Origin: Meloidogyne chitwoodi | Lineage: Eukaryota > Nematoda > Chromadorea > Rhabditida > Meloidogynidae | DNA length: 64,000 nt | NCBI GenBank assembly: GCA_015183035.1 | Contig: JACZZP010000011.1 | Coordinates: forward strand, 682,001-746,000 | Direction: 5' to 3' | Part shown: piece by piece, positions 19,790 through 30,860 of the stretch | Layout: every line of letters starts with the position of its first letter | Numbering within the stretch: the first letter of the stretch is position 1 | Translations under genes and position numbers: made by a program | Notes under the pieces: model-generated | Database searches by the model: none | What the model was told of the DNA's origin: nothing | Seen by the model: only the letters and a program-made list of their open reading frames with translations

Positions 19790-22610
19790 TTAACAGGTAT
19801 CTTCTCCATGATTTGAATTTTCAATATAAATCTGTATAAATATTTAATAAAATATTAATAATCTGTTTAAGAATTTAACTACCTGTCTTATTTTTGGTGG
19901 AATTTTTTGTCCTTCATAATTAATAAATTCATTTAGATCAGAATTATAAACAAAATCTCCATTATTAACTGCATAAATTAATCGTGGATTTATAATATAT
20001 TCCTCTATTTTTCTTCGAAGGTTTTTATTGTTTGAAAGATATTGAGAAAAGTAAAGTTTGTATAAATCAAAAGTTTCATTTTCTATGCGATAACGTTTTA
20101 ATTTATTATATTCTGCTACAGTTATTGGATTATCATCATTTGGTTCTTAAATTTTTTTAAATAATTATATTTTACATATTTATTTTTATTTTATATAAAT
20201 TTTGAAATTCTTAAGAATGGTAAACTTACTTGTAAATGTAAAAATAAACGGTATGTAACGATGAATACTATTTACATTTTCATAGTCAATGTGTAGAACA
20301 GTTCTAACTGAAGTTATTTTAGTGTAATCAATCGTTTTCAAAAAATCCTCATCCTCGATATCAAGAAAAGCTTAAATAATTAAATTATATGTTTTTTTTA
20401 TCGCCGAAGGATTAGAATACTTTCTCATATTATAGGTTTTCCATTATAAAGGGTATAAGAAACAATTCATCTCTAAGTTAAGTTTAGCCCAATTCTTGTT
20501 TATAAAAAAATAAATTTACTAAATATATTTAAATCATTCAAAGTATTGTATAATTTAGTTGCGTGAACATCAATTCCATCAAATCTTCTCATATACTCAA
20601 TAATTGAAACTTGTTTTCTGTGTTGTACTCTAAAATATAATTCAGATAATCTGTATTTATAACTATTTTAAAATTTATTTTATTTAAATTTAAATAAGTC
20701 AATTCAATCGGAATTTTTAGTCAGAAAACTCTTTTATTTTAACAATCTATGCAAATTTTAATTTTTTAATAATTCAATATCACTCAATTTTACATAAATA
20801 TCTGACCAAAACTTACGTTGATTCATTGAAAATATACATTACTTGATTTGCATTAATTACAAAAGACAATATAAGTATTCGTACTATTGAATATAAATAA
20901 TATAAAAATAATAAATTTTTTTCTTTTTGGGTTGGTTCTAGTAGATGATTGAAACTTTCTTGTAGTACTTCATTACTAAACTTTTATAAAAAAGAAAATC
21001 ACTTTTACTCTTTAGAATAAACTCCCATTTATAAGTAATATATATGTATAGATAATAGAGAACTATATATTAAAATAACCACTAAACCATAAGTGAATAA
21101 TTTATTTAATGGATAAATATTTCTTTTAAATTATTTCTTCTCTTTCCCATATGTAAGAGAATCAAAAGTATCGGTTAAAGTGAAAAAAGTTAAGTCGAAT
21201 TTTGAGTTGAAAATCTGGTTTTGGGTAATCCAATTACTTATAATATATATTTAGAAAACCCTTTATTTTTATAAATTAAATTATAAACTAAACAAATAAG
21301 TTCATTATAATAAAATTAAAAATAATATTTACTTCGCTCTATTTATTGAATCATAACTTGGGGTTTTTTGTTTATCACAGCCAATTATAATTTCAACATT
21401 ATAATTCTTCAAAAATATTTCATATTTTTCATCTGTCAAAAAGGTTTTATAATCAAGAAGCCTATAATAAACAAAATTAGCTTGTATATCCTTTCTGGTC
21501 TGATCACTTTTTTGCTTTGCTAGTTTATTGAAATAATTTTTCATTTTATTTTGATAATTTTTAAGTTGTTCATTAAAATATCCAAATAACTTAAAAATTT
21601 AATATTAATTTATGTAATTAAATAAAAATTTAATTATTAATACCTATTTGGGTACTTTCCTGTCATTCATGCTCTTTTCTTTTTTTACCTACATATTCTA
21701 TGTATACATATATACCAGGGATGAATGACATAAGGATAATTCCTGATTTTCTGGAAGTCCCGAAAAGTTTTCATTGCCTATTTTCGGAAATCTGGTCGGT
21801 GTGTTCCCTGGTATATTCTAAGGATGTTGCCAACCAATTCCGAAAATCGGGAATGTAAACTTTTCGGGAATTATTGTTCCTAACTTTTATGAAAAATCGG
21901 GAAAAAATCTGGAAATCTTATAGGGAAAATTGACGCGATTATTGGAAATGCATTTGGCTTGTTTTTTTTTAATTTTTTAAAATACCAATTCAATTTTTCC
22001 GTGTATGTTTCTTATATTTTGAATAGCTAGCATCTGTTCGTTATCATGATAATTAATTTTATATTTTAATTTTATCACTTTTTCTACTTCTTCTTTAATA
22101 ATATCTAATAATGTTCGTTCAGTTATAAATATATGTTTTTCATACAAATCTTTCTCTTTAACAGAATCCAAAATACGAAGAATAAGGGACAGATCGGTAA
22201 GAGAAAAAAATGTGAAGTTGGGAGGTTCTATCAATTGCATTCGTCCTGTTTGCATGTTTCCTATTAAATTTTTAATTATTTTTATAATTTTATTATATTA
22301 AATTTTTTTTAAATTTATTGAACAAATTATTAAAAATTTATTTTTTAAATTTAAATTAAAAAAAATAAAATTTTAAATTTTCTTTAATTTGTATTTCAGT
22401 ATTGGTAGATTTTTTTAAAGTTTAGGTTTGATTTTAATGGAAAATAATATGTTTTTTAATTTTTTTGAAAGTGTAGGTATAGAAAATTAAATATATTAAT
22501 TTAAATTAATTAATTTTAAATTTACCAGAATGCATTCCAACGGTCATTTGTTGAAGTAAATATAAAACAAAAAATAATAAAAGAAATTTTAAAAAATTTG
22601 AAATATTCAT
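19790..22610 (-). CDS. Secreted family member 2 (tail shortened)
   Basis: Exon 1, starting at 22,610, encodes MNISNFLKFLLLFFVLY, the same signal peptide as member 1. Exon 2, ending with a GTATTT donor near 21,985, carries MQTGRMQLIEPPN and SLTDLSLILRILD. Exon 3 is near 21,335-21,590, and later exons near 20,530-20,620, 20,230-20,370 and 19,890-20,150 contain FDLYKLYFSQYLSNN. After the IYIENSNHGEDTC segment a TAA at 19,790-19,792 ends the frame. Downstream DNA still resembles the Ser/His/Arg-rich tail of member 1 but contains stops, so the basic tail has been lost. No known domain. Exon limits beyond the first two are approximate. Confidence 0.65.
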
Positions 22611-22734
22611 TTTATAAATTTTTTCGATGACAAATTTCTAAAAAATATTTTTTTAATTAAAAGTAAATTTAACTAATTTTACTTTTTCTTTTTTTAATAA
22701 TCAAATAAATATAAATTAACTTAACCTAATTGAG

Positions 22735-23640
22735 GATATAGGCAGGTAATTAAAGGGCAAGTTTTGAGAACAATGAATGGAATTTTAGAAAAGTCAAGTG
22801 GATATTTATAACAAAGAATTGGGGAAAATTTTTCTTGACTTGTAATTGTTGGCAGTAATTGACTCGTGAGCATTTCCGATTTTAATAAATGAACTTATAC
22901 GAGGATATAGAGTGTAATTTAAAGAAATAGAAAAAGCTAAAATGAATAGAGAAAAATACAAAAAAAAAAATTTGATGAAAAGAATTAAAAGAAATTGTTT
23001 AATAGAAAAATTAGCCAAATTAGCTAAATAAAGTAGTGAGGAGTACAAAACGTTATTTGCCCTTTACTATACCTAGCTTTTTAAATTCTAGTCAGTTGAA
23101 TCACTTGCTTTGAATACCATGCATTTTTCAATAAAATCAATTATGCATTGATTTCTTGTACTATTTGAGAGTTGGAATATTTTGAGGAGATTTAGATAGG
23201 TTAATTAAAACAATTTTTTGAATATACTTTTCTGATAGGAAATAATTAAGGATTTTTGGGAAAATAACAGAAAAAAACAAAGTTTCTTATTTTTAGTATT
23301 TTTTACTTTGTCTGGATTAATTGGGTTATCATTTAAAATATATTTTGGTTAAGAAAATAGGCCACGATTGGTAGGATATAGAAATGGAAAAAAATATAAA
23401 GAAAAAAATTTTCTTAGGGGAAAATAGGAAAATAGCTATAAATGAGTGTGGATAACAAGAGATAACAAGACTATCTGATATTCTCCAATTGTCAGGTATA
23501 CTTATAGTAAATATGTTAGAGAGAAAGATAGACCCTATTTTTTAAAATTCTAGTCAGTTGAATCCCTTGATTTATAATAAAATGTATCCTCTTATAATTA
23601 AATCAATTATGCCTTGATTTTATTATATTTGAGAGATTGA
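22735..23640 (-). promoter_or_regulatory. Conserved upstream blocks of secreted family member 2
   Basis: TTTATAACAAAGAATTGGGG, CTTGACTT, GTTGGCAGTAATTGAC and GCATTTCCG recur here in the order found upstream of members 1 and 3. A second block, with GCTATAAATGAGTG and GTCAGTTGAATCCCTTGATT, appears twice (about 23,085-23,165 and 23,415-23,600), which suggests a tandem duplication of the upstream region. Confidence 0.5.
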
Positions 23641-23885
23641 CTAATTAGAGGAGATTGGGGTAAATAGGTTAATTTTTAAAATAAAAAATATAAAATTAAG
23701 AAAATTCTAAAATTAAGTTATTCAGTTCAAAGCAACAGAAAGTTTAAATATTTTTTAAAATCTTAAATAATTTTAAAAATTCAGTTATTCCACTGTTATA
23801 TTCTCTAATATTTATATTTATATAATGCTTCATTAGTAATGTTTATCTCCAAAAATTCATAATAAAAGTAATAGAAATTCTTTTT

Positions 23886-23944
23886 ATCAAAACTGTACGA
23901 GGGAATAAATGCCGAGAAAATGAACTTGACGGTTAACAATGTTA
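23886..23944. other. Conserved downstream stem-loop block, copy 3
   Basis: ATCAAAACTGTACGAGGGA, then AATGCCGAG and CTTGACGGTTAACAAT. It is more diverged than copies 2 and 4 but in the same place, about 185-240 bp past the stop of member 3. Confidence 0.5.
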
Positions 23945-24127
23945 GAGGTATTTTTGTGTTAATTTTAAATAAAATATTTAATTAAAAAATAAAATGATAT
24001 TGTATGCATTAAAAGAGCTGATAGAACAAAATAGTATATTGTAAAGTAAATACTTAAAATAAAATAATAAAATAAAGAAAAGTTTAAGGAAATAAAGTGT
24101 CGGTATTTTCAAATTTTTCTCTATAAT

Positions 24128-26150
24128 TTAATGTCCATGAGAAGTTCCAGCACCATTTCTTCCATTACCACCACTTCTGCCTCCACGTTGAGGGCGTCTG
24201 CGAGGTCCAGGTTGACTACTTGATGCGCCATCCAAATTTGGAATAATAATCTGAATATTAGCAAATAAGTCTAAAAATTTATTGGAAAAACTTTTTTAAT
24301 TTTTTTCAAAGGAGATTAACTCTAAATAACTGTAAATTCATTTAATTTTCAATTTAAAAAAAATTGTAAAAAATTAAATTTTAACATATAAAATTTTATT
24401 AAATATTTTTGTATATAATTTGGTCTTTACCTATTTTTGCATCTCATTGTCAGTTAAAAAATAAATAACCTCGCGTGTATGTGATGGAACTTTAATAATA
24501 TTTTCATCATCATCAGTACGCCAAAGTTCCTCAATATTCATTTCCTCAAATAATCCAGTGTTAAATGGATTATTATCATTAAATTGTCTTGACATTTGTT
24601 CAATTAATTGTAGATTTATATAATGTTCTTGTAATTTTTCTTTAAGATCACCTTCACCAAAATAAACATATTGTGAATAGTAAAGATGGTATAAATTGTA
24701 AACATTTGGTCTATTATCAATTAGAAAATGAGCAAATTGTGCAAAATGTTCAGGGGCTATTTTACCTGTTCTATCACTAGATTCTAAATAAAAATTTAAT
24801 TTTTAAAATAAATATAAAAATACTTTTAAAATTAGGAATAAATAGAATATAATTGTAAAAATCATATATATTCTCATATGTTGGGTCAACTCCAAAACTA
24901 ACAGGAAATAAATTTGTAAATATAGTAGTTTCAATTTCTAGTGTTTGAATTAAATTAGGTAATTGTATCACATTATTACCTTCTAAATAATAGATAATTT
25001 AATTTATTTTAAATTTATTTATTAAAATTATATTTACCTTTATTATAAACATTAATATTTTGATATAAATTGAAAATTGTTACTTGAGTTTAAAAAATAA
25101 TAAAGATGATCTGAATACACTTCATATTCATCAAAAGCCTTGATATACGAGATAATTGATATTTGTAAATATATTTGCTCATTATTCTCAAAAAATCTAA
25201 AAATATAAGATTAAAGACTGTTTATGAGATAAAAATCTAAAAAGAGGGTGATTAATCTTGAAGGATCAATCCCACTGCTTTTTTAATAGACGATAAGAAA
25301 GAAAATACACAAAATTTAAAAAATATATTTTTTAATTATTGAGTATTTTGCTCTTAAAAAACTTACATTAGATCGTCGAAAAGTGACATATAGGTATATG
25401 CCTGCTCTCTAATAAATGACTTGATAAGTATTCTTATTAATACATATAATTTATAGAAATGAAACAAATTTTTTTCTTTTTGTGAAATAAGTCGTAAACG
25501 TTCCAAAATTGCATCTAATTGATCATCTCTAAATTTATAAATATTTTTTCAATTTTATATACCAATTTATCCATAAATAATACCAATTATTCGATTTTAA
25601 ATTTAAATCGTAAAATAAAATTTTAAATTTAACTAACTCAATGTTCTCTAATGTTTCAGGAATATCGTCATCATGTCCAGATGGTAAATCAATTATATCT
25701 AAGTTATATTCCCTCACAATTTTCAAGTAATCAATTGGAAAATCATTTATATCTAAGTTATGTTCCTCTACAATTTCCTCAAAATTATTTAGTAAATCAT
25801 TTATATTGATGAAATTATCCACCATAATTTGAGAAATATTATTATTCATATTTAAATAATCAATCAATCTTTTATTGATATAATTAAGTTTTGCATTTCT
25901 GTTCATTCTGTTTATCTTTCTATTTAATTTATTTTGATAAGTGTTAATAACATATTCAAAATAATTAATAATCTTTAAATAAAATTAATTTAAAAAATTA
26001 AAATTATGACCAATTAAAAATAAAATATTAGAAATAATGACGGGAAAATATGCAAAAATTCAGGAACGATATTAAGATTTCATCATTTCCTAAAAAAACT
26101 CACATTATTAATTTTTGGTTGAATAGCCATAATATTATTTATTTCTATTT
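24128..26150 (-). pseudogene. Secreted family member 3, 3' part, split by the BEL element
   Basis: This is the downstream part of a gene whose first exon and most of exon 2 lie beyond the retrotransposon (41,298-41,677). The remainder of exon 2 ends at 26,104 with a GTGAG donor. An exon near 25,600-25,960 contains NAKLNYINKRLIDYL and two copies of an approximately 20-residue unit (VEEHNLDINDFP, VREYNLDIIDLP). Exons near 24,790-24,980 and 24,440-24,770 follow. The last exon, ending at the stop 24,128-24,130, gives an Arg/Gly-rich tail (PGPRRRPQRGGRSGG). Apart from the insertion the frame looks well kept, so disruption is recent. Confidence 0.65.
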
Positions 26151-26617
26151 TGTCGAGACCGAGATAACAAAGTCCAAGAAACAGAAAGGCAGGCGTACAA
26201 ATGGAAACAAAATTTAAAGATAAAATCTAAGATAATTCATATTTTCACTTAATAATAATTTTAAGTCCAATGATTCACTTAATTCCTTTTTTTTACTTTC
26301 CTCTTATTTTAAGACTGTATTTTAAACTAAAAACAAGCTTTTATTTTTCCTTCTCAGATAAAAATCTAGCTGTGCCCTAACCTTCGTTCGCTATATTTTC
26401 ACTGGCCTATAAAACTATCTCTTGCTCTCCCCCGCTTGGCTTTTTTCTTATTCATTCTTATAGCAAAATAAAAATAATTTTTGTTTTATATTATAAAATT
26501 GTTAATTATTGGATAAAATTGAAATAAAATAAATCTTAAATAAATAACTTTAAATATTTTCACAAAGGAAGTGAAAATAAGCATTGAACTTCTATAAAAA
26601 ATTAAGAAGTTCAAACA
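26151..26617 (+). repeat. 5' LTR of the BEL/Pao element
   Basis: 467 bp with TG...CA ends. A TATAAAA box lies at 26,408-26,414, and AATAAA signals lie further 3'. It matched the 3' LTR in every line compared. Confidence 0.95.
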
Positions 26618-26619
26618 AG

Positions 26620-26636
26620 TGGCGACCCTGACTTGG
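26620..26636 (+). promoter_or_regulatory. Primer-binding site
   Basis: TGGCGACCCTGAC starts two bases after the LTR. TGG is the complement of a tRNA CCA end. The sequence resembles primer sites assigned to tRNA-Arg in BEL elements, but the tRNA is not confirmed here. Confidence 0.7.
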
Positions 26637-26721
26637 AAGAAAATTTAACTACTTAATAATAAATAGAAAATTCTCTACTTGTTGGCTTTCTTGAATCACA
26701 AATTTGGAATTTAAACTTGAA

Positions 26722-26731
26722 AAGTAAGTTT
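26722..26731 (+). promoter_or_regulatory. Candidate 5' splice donor in the retrotransposon leader
   Basis: AA|GTAAGTTT at 26,724 matches the nematode donor consensus exactly. It lies in the untranslated leader, 83 bp before the gag ATG, where retroviruses place the donor for env mRNA. It pairs logically with the acceptor at 37,371. Confidence 0.5.
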
Positions 26732-26806
26732 AAATCTTTAAAGAAAAAAAAAAAAAAAAATTAAGTAAAATTTATTAAAATTTAAAAATAATATATAATT
26801 GAAAAT

Positions 26807-27913
26807 ATGAGTCGTCCAATTAAATCGCTCACAAAAAGAGCGGCAGAAAGCGTTCAGGCTATAATAGACAAACCAGTTCCAAAAGAACCGGTAGAAGCAG
26901 CAAATAATTCAGAATATTTATTGGAAGTATGTGAAATTCTTGATCAACTTAATAATGATATAGAAGAATTGACTGAAGGATATAATGATTTGAAAGAATC
27001 AAATAATAAATGGACATCCTTAATTCAAAGATGTTCACAAGCAGAAAGGCAAATAAATGAAACAGCATATGATGATGCTTCTAGCCTTTACAAGATAGAT
27101 GAACGATTGAATAATGCCGGAATAAGGCTCAGAGAATTAAAAGAATTGGAACGAAAATTAAAATCTGAAAAAAGAAAAGAAGAAAGAAAAGAAAGGAATT
27201 CCATGATGAATACAACCAGCGGCCAAAAGTCGTTTGGTTTTAGTTTTAAACCACCAAGGCAAGAAATTGGAAAATTTTCGGGAAGACAAATTGATTGGCC
27301 CGAATGGTGGCAAATATTTAATGCAACTGTCCACGAAACTGATGGAAGTGATGAAATTAAACACGCCGTATTAAAACAGTGTGTAAGTGGAGAAGCTAAA
27401 TTGCTCATAGAAGGATTAAAATTGAATGATTATGAAATTGCCATAGATCTACTTAAACAGAAATATGGCAATGAAGAAGAATATACTAGAAATTTACACA
27501 CACAACTTGCAAATCTTGCTCCTTGTCAACATTTTCAAGATTGTCGGAAATTTTCAATTGAAGTAGAAAGACTGTGTCGTCTCTTAGAAAATAATGATCA
27601 AGATATTTCTGGTCAAGGCGTTTGGATGAGCTTAGAAAAGAAGCTTACTATTCCAATTCTTCGAGAAATACAAACGAAGAAAGCGCTGTCAAAAAGTATG
27701 AATATTTCTTGGGATACATCTACATTCCGAAAAGCCCTAAGGGAAGTGATTGAGAAAGAGGAAATGGTCCTCTCCATTCATGGCAAAAATCCCGAAAAAG
27801 GCACGGATGATAAATTTAAGCCAAAAAACTTAAATAAACCCATAAATAGAGGGAAAAATTTTAGAGAAAAAGAGATTACCAGTACCTTCGCAAATACTGA
27901 GGCAAAAAAATAA
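26807..27913 (+). CDS. gag: Gag of the outer BEL/Pao element
   Basis: 368 residues from the ATG at 26,807. Residues about 40-140 are strongly charged and coiled-coil-like. Residues about 150-300 form the BEL/Pao Gag domain (DUF1759), with GKFSGRQIDWPEWW, LIEGLKL, LKQKYGN and MSLEKKL. The nucleocapsid zinc knuckles are not in this frame; they start about 100 bases later in the +1 frame. The stop lies directly after a run of seven A (27,904-27,910). The inner element has Gag and knuckles in one frame, so this is either a one-base change in the A run or a +1 frameshift site. Gag forms the virus-like particle. Confidence 0.9.
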   Translation: MSRPIKSLTKRAAESVQAIIDKPVPKEPVEAANNSEYLLEVCEILDQLNNDIEELTEGYNDLKESNNKWTSLIQRCSQAERQINETAYDDASSLYKIDERLNNAGIRLRELKELERKLKSEKRKEERKERNSMMNTTSGQKSFGFSFKPPRQEIGKFSGRQIDWPEWWQIFNATVHETDGSDEIKHAVLKQCVSGEAKLLIEGLKLNDYEIAIDLLKQKYGNEEEYTRNLHTQLANLAPCQHFQDCRKFSIEVERLCRLLENNDQDISGQGVWMSLEKKLTIPILREIQTKKALSKSMNISWDTSTFRKALREVIEKEEMVLSIHGKNPEKGTDDKFKPKNLNKPINRGKNFREKEITSTFANTEAKK

Positions 27914-29955
27914 TAAAGATGAAAATAGAATTATCGCAAATAAATATGCGAAATCAAAAAACAAAACTGAAGGCGGGAGGAGGTCCCCTATATACCCATG
28001 TATATTTTGTGGAAAAAATGGACATTGGGGGGACGAATGCCGAAAAACCAGTACAGCACAAGAGCGACGCCAAAAATTAATTGAACTAAAAAGATGCCTT
28101 TTTTGTATAAAGCCAGAGCACAATGGGTATTGCACTAGACCTATTAAATGCTATCACTGTCAAGAAAGGCATAATACGGCTCTTTGTGAAAAAACTTACA
28201 AGGATGAAAGGCAAAATAATATAAAAATCGCAGGGAATATTTTACAAAATTCTGCTCTCGTACAAAAGCCGCGTCAAAAAAGGATTTTGCTTTGTCGCGA
28301 AGCAACAATATTTAATCCTGCCAGTCCAGATAAAAAGACTACGGGAAAAGTATTTATAGATTGTGGATCTCAACGATCCTACATAAGAAAAGGAATTGCT
28401 CAAAAACTAGGATTGTGTACTTCTCAAAAAGAGGTACAAAGAATACAACCATTCCCTGCAAATCGATCACCCGTGATTGAATTTCAGGCTGAAATATTTA
28501 AAATTGGAATTGAAAAATATAAAAAGGGACAATTGGTTGTTGAAGTTGGGCAATTAAACAATTTAAATAGTTTGATCACGCAAATGCCAGTAGTCTTGTC
28601 GCCTGAAGATGAAAATGAGGCAGATTTAAAAACTAATAAAATACCACATTCTGTAGTGGAACCTGACGTTTTGTTAGGTGTGGAATATTTTTTTGAATTA
28701 AATATAATAAGAAGAAAGAAGTTAAACTGCGGCCTTTGGCTAGCAGATAGCGCAATTGGCCCTGTTATAGGAGGAAAAGGAAATATTACCAATAGTAAAG
28801 CCTTTTCTTCTATTGATCGATCTAATGTTGTAATTACTGAAGAAGATAATTATGGAAATGAAACATTAGAAGATAAATTAGAAAAAATGTATTCTCTTGA
28901 TGGCATCGGAATAGGAGATGCCAACGATAAAAAATTAGATGAAAAAATACGAAATAAATTTGAATCACAGCTAACGTTTAAAGATGGACGTTACGAAGCA
29001 GGATGGCTATGGAAAGAGCCCTGTCCAAAATTACCTAGCAATTACAGAATGGCTAAGGCGATGCTTCTTAACCAAATAGAAGAGAAACAAAGAAAGAATC
29101 CACAACATTTAGCACTTTATGAACAAACGTTTAATGATCAAGTGGAAAAAGGTATAATTGAAGAGATACCAAAAAATCAACATGATGGGGGACAAATTCA
29201 TTACCTAACGCATTTTCCGGTTGTAAGAGAAGATAAAACATTTACAAAATTCCGGATAGTTTTTAATGCGAGCGGAAAAAGCAGAAAGGATAATCCTTCG
29301 CTTAATGATTGCCTTCATCAAGGACCAATAACTATACAAGATTTATGTGGATTACTTATGCGATGTCGTATTCCCACTTTTTTAATAGCTGGCGATTTAC
29401 AAGCAGCTTTTTTGCAAATTAGTTTGAGGGAAGAAGATCGCGATTGCGTGAGATTTCTATGGGTTAAAGACAGCAAAAAACAAGCATCGTCACAAAATGA
29501 CGATGATTTAAAAATCTTCAGATATGCGCGAGTGACATTCGGTGTAAATTGTGCACCTTCCATATTAGGAATGACAGTAGACTATCATTTATCAAAATAT
29601 GAGAGCTCGACTGCCAATAAATTAAAAAGAGCAGGCTACGTTGATAACTTCTTAATTGGCGCCGAAGACAAATCAGAAGTGGAAAAGGACATTCTGGAAG
29701 CACGAAAAATTTTTCAGGAAGCCGGATGGAATTTTCGTGAAATTTTTACTAATGCAACTAGACAATTAAATGCCATTTCCTTCGAAAAGCTTCCCATAGA
29801 AGCCAGAACGTCAAAGCTACATTCTGGTGCTAAACAAAAAATTTTAGGTATTAATTGGGACACTTTTTCGGATACTCTAACTCTGAAGCTCCCTATACCT
29901 AAACGCAATGATACAAAGAAATGGACAAAAAGACAAGTTCTGGCAACAATAGCAG
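27846..29955 (+). CDS. pol: Pol part 1 of the outer element: zinc knuckles, protease, RT
   Basis: The frame is open from 27,846, overlapping gag by 68 bases. Three zinc knuckles come first (CIFCGKNGHWGDEC, CLFCIKPEHNGYC, CYHCQERHNTALC), then an aspartic protease with IDCGSQRSY (Asp at 28,359; family usually D-S-G-S). The RT follows, with LIAGDLQAAFLQI (catalytic Asp codon 29,394-29,396). The YxDD box reads YVDN: its second Asp codon is AAC at 29,646-29,648. Loss of that metal-binding Asp should abolish polymerase activity, unless it is a sequencing error. The frame is interrupted at 29,955 by the nested element and resumes, in phase, after the second copy of its 4 bp target duplication. Confidence 0.9.
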
Positions 29956-30473
29956 TGTTGAAAAATTAAAAAAAAATTATTAATTTTTAAAATAATAATA
30001 AATATTAATAAATAAAACTATATCCTGATTTCGCGCTTTTTCATTTTAGCCAGTTCTATAATGTACTTTTCCCCCCTTAGGCTATGTATTTCCTTTATTT
30101 TTATAATAAATCATAAAACTATAAATTTATAAATATAATTTAATTTTTTATTAATAATAAAAAACTAAATTATAATATAATTTAATTTTTTATATTAATA
30201 AAAAACTAAAATATATCAAGTTTATAGTCAAAATTTGCTGTATTTAAACCCCCAAATTTTGTATATATTATATATCTATATATTATAATTTATATTATTA
30301 TATCATTAAATAAATAAATATTATAGACTCTTATAGTCTTATTAATTGTATTTTAATTAAATAAATAAATATTATATAAATTTTAAATAAAATTGCTTAT
30401 TTAAAATACTTAAATTTTAATAAAATTCTTAAATAAATTAATTAAATATTAATAAATTACTGGCGTTACAACA
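29956..30473 (+). repeat. 5' LTR of the nested element
   Basis: 518 bp, AT-rich, TG...CA ends. A TGGGGGCTCAGCC sequence at 30,476 just after it may be the primer-binding site. Confidence 0.93.
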
Positions 30474-30860
30474 TGTGGGGGCTCAGCCACTTCAACTTCA
30501 ACGACAAATATTAAAAATTAAATATTAAATTTAATTTCTTCAAAATTTAATTTAAATTAATTTTTTTCTGGCTTCCTTTTTTTTAAGGTAAAAAGCTTGA
30601 GAAAAAATTAAATAATTTTTTATTGAAACTATAATTAAGTAACTACGTTTACTTTTTTATAATAGTAATTGAAAATAATTTATTATAATTCTTTATTAAA
30701 GTAGAATTTCTCCGAAAATTCCTCTTTAAAAATTTCTATTGGATAATTATATTTATCCTTTAGTTAAATTGTCCCTTTTTTAATTAGTTTCTATTGGACA
30801 ATTACATTTGTCCTTTAGATAAAACGTAAAACTTCATAGAACAAAACTTCAAATAAATAA

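Noticed and set aside
21718..21935. Possible MITE with CCAGGGA / TCCCTGG ends
   Set aside because: The 8 bp flanks do not match and the inverted match is only about 7 bp.
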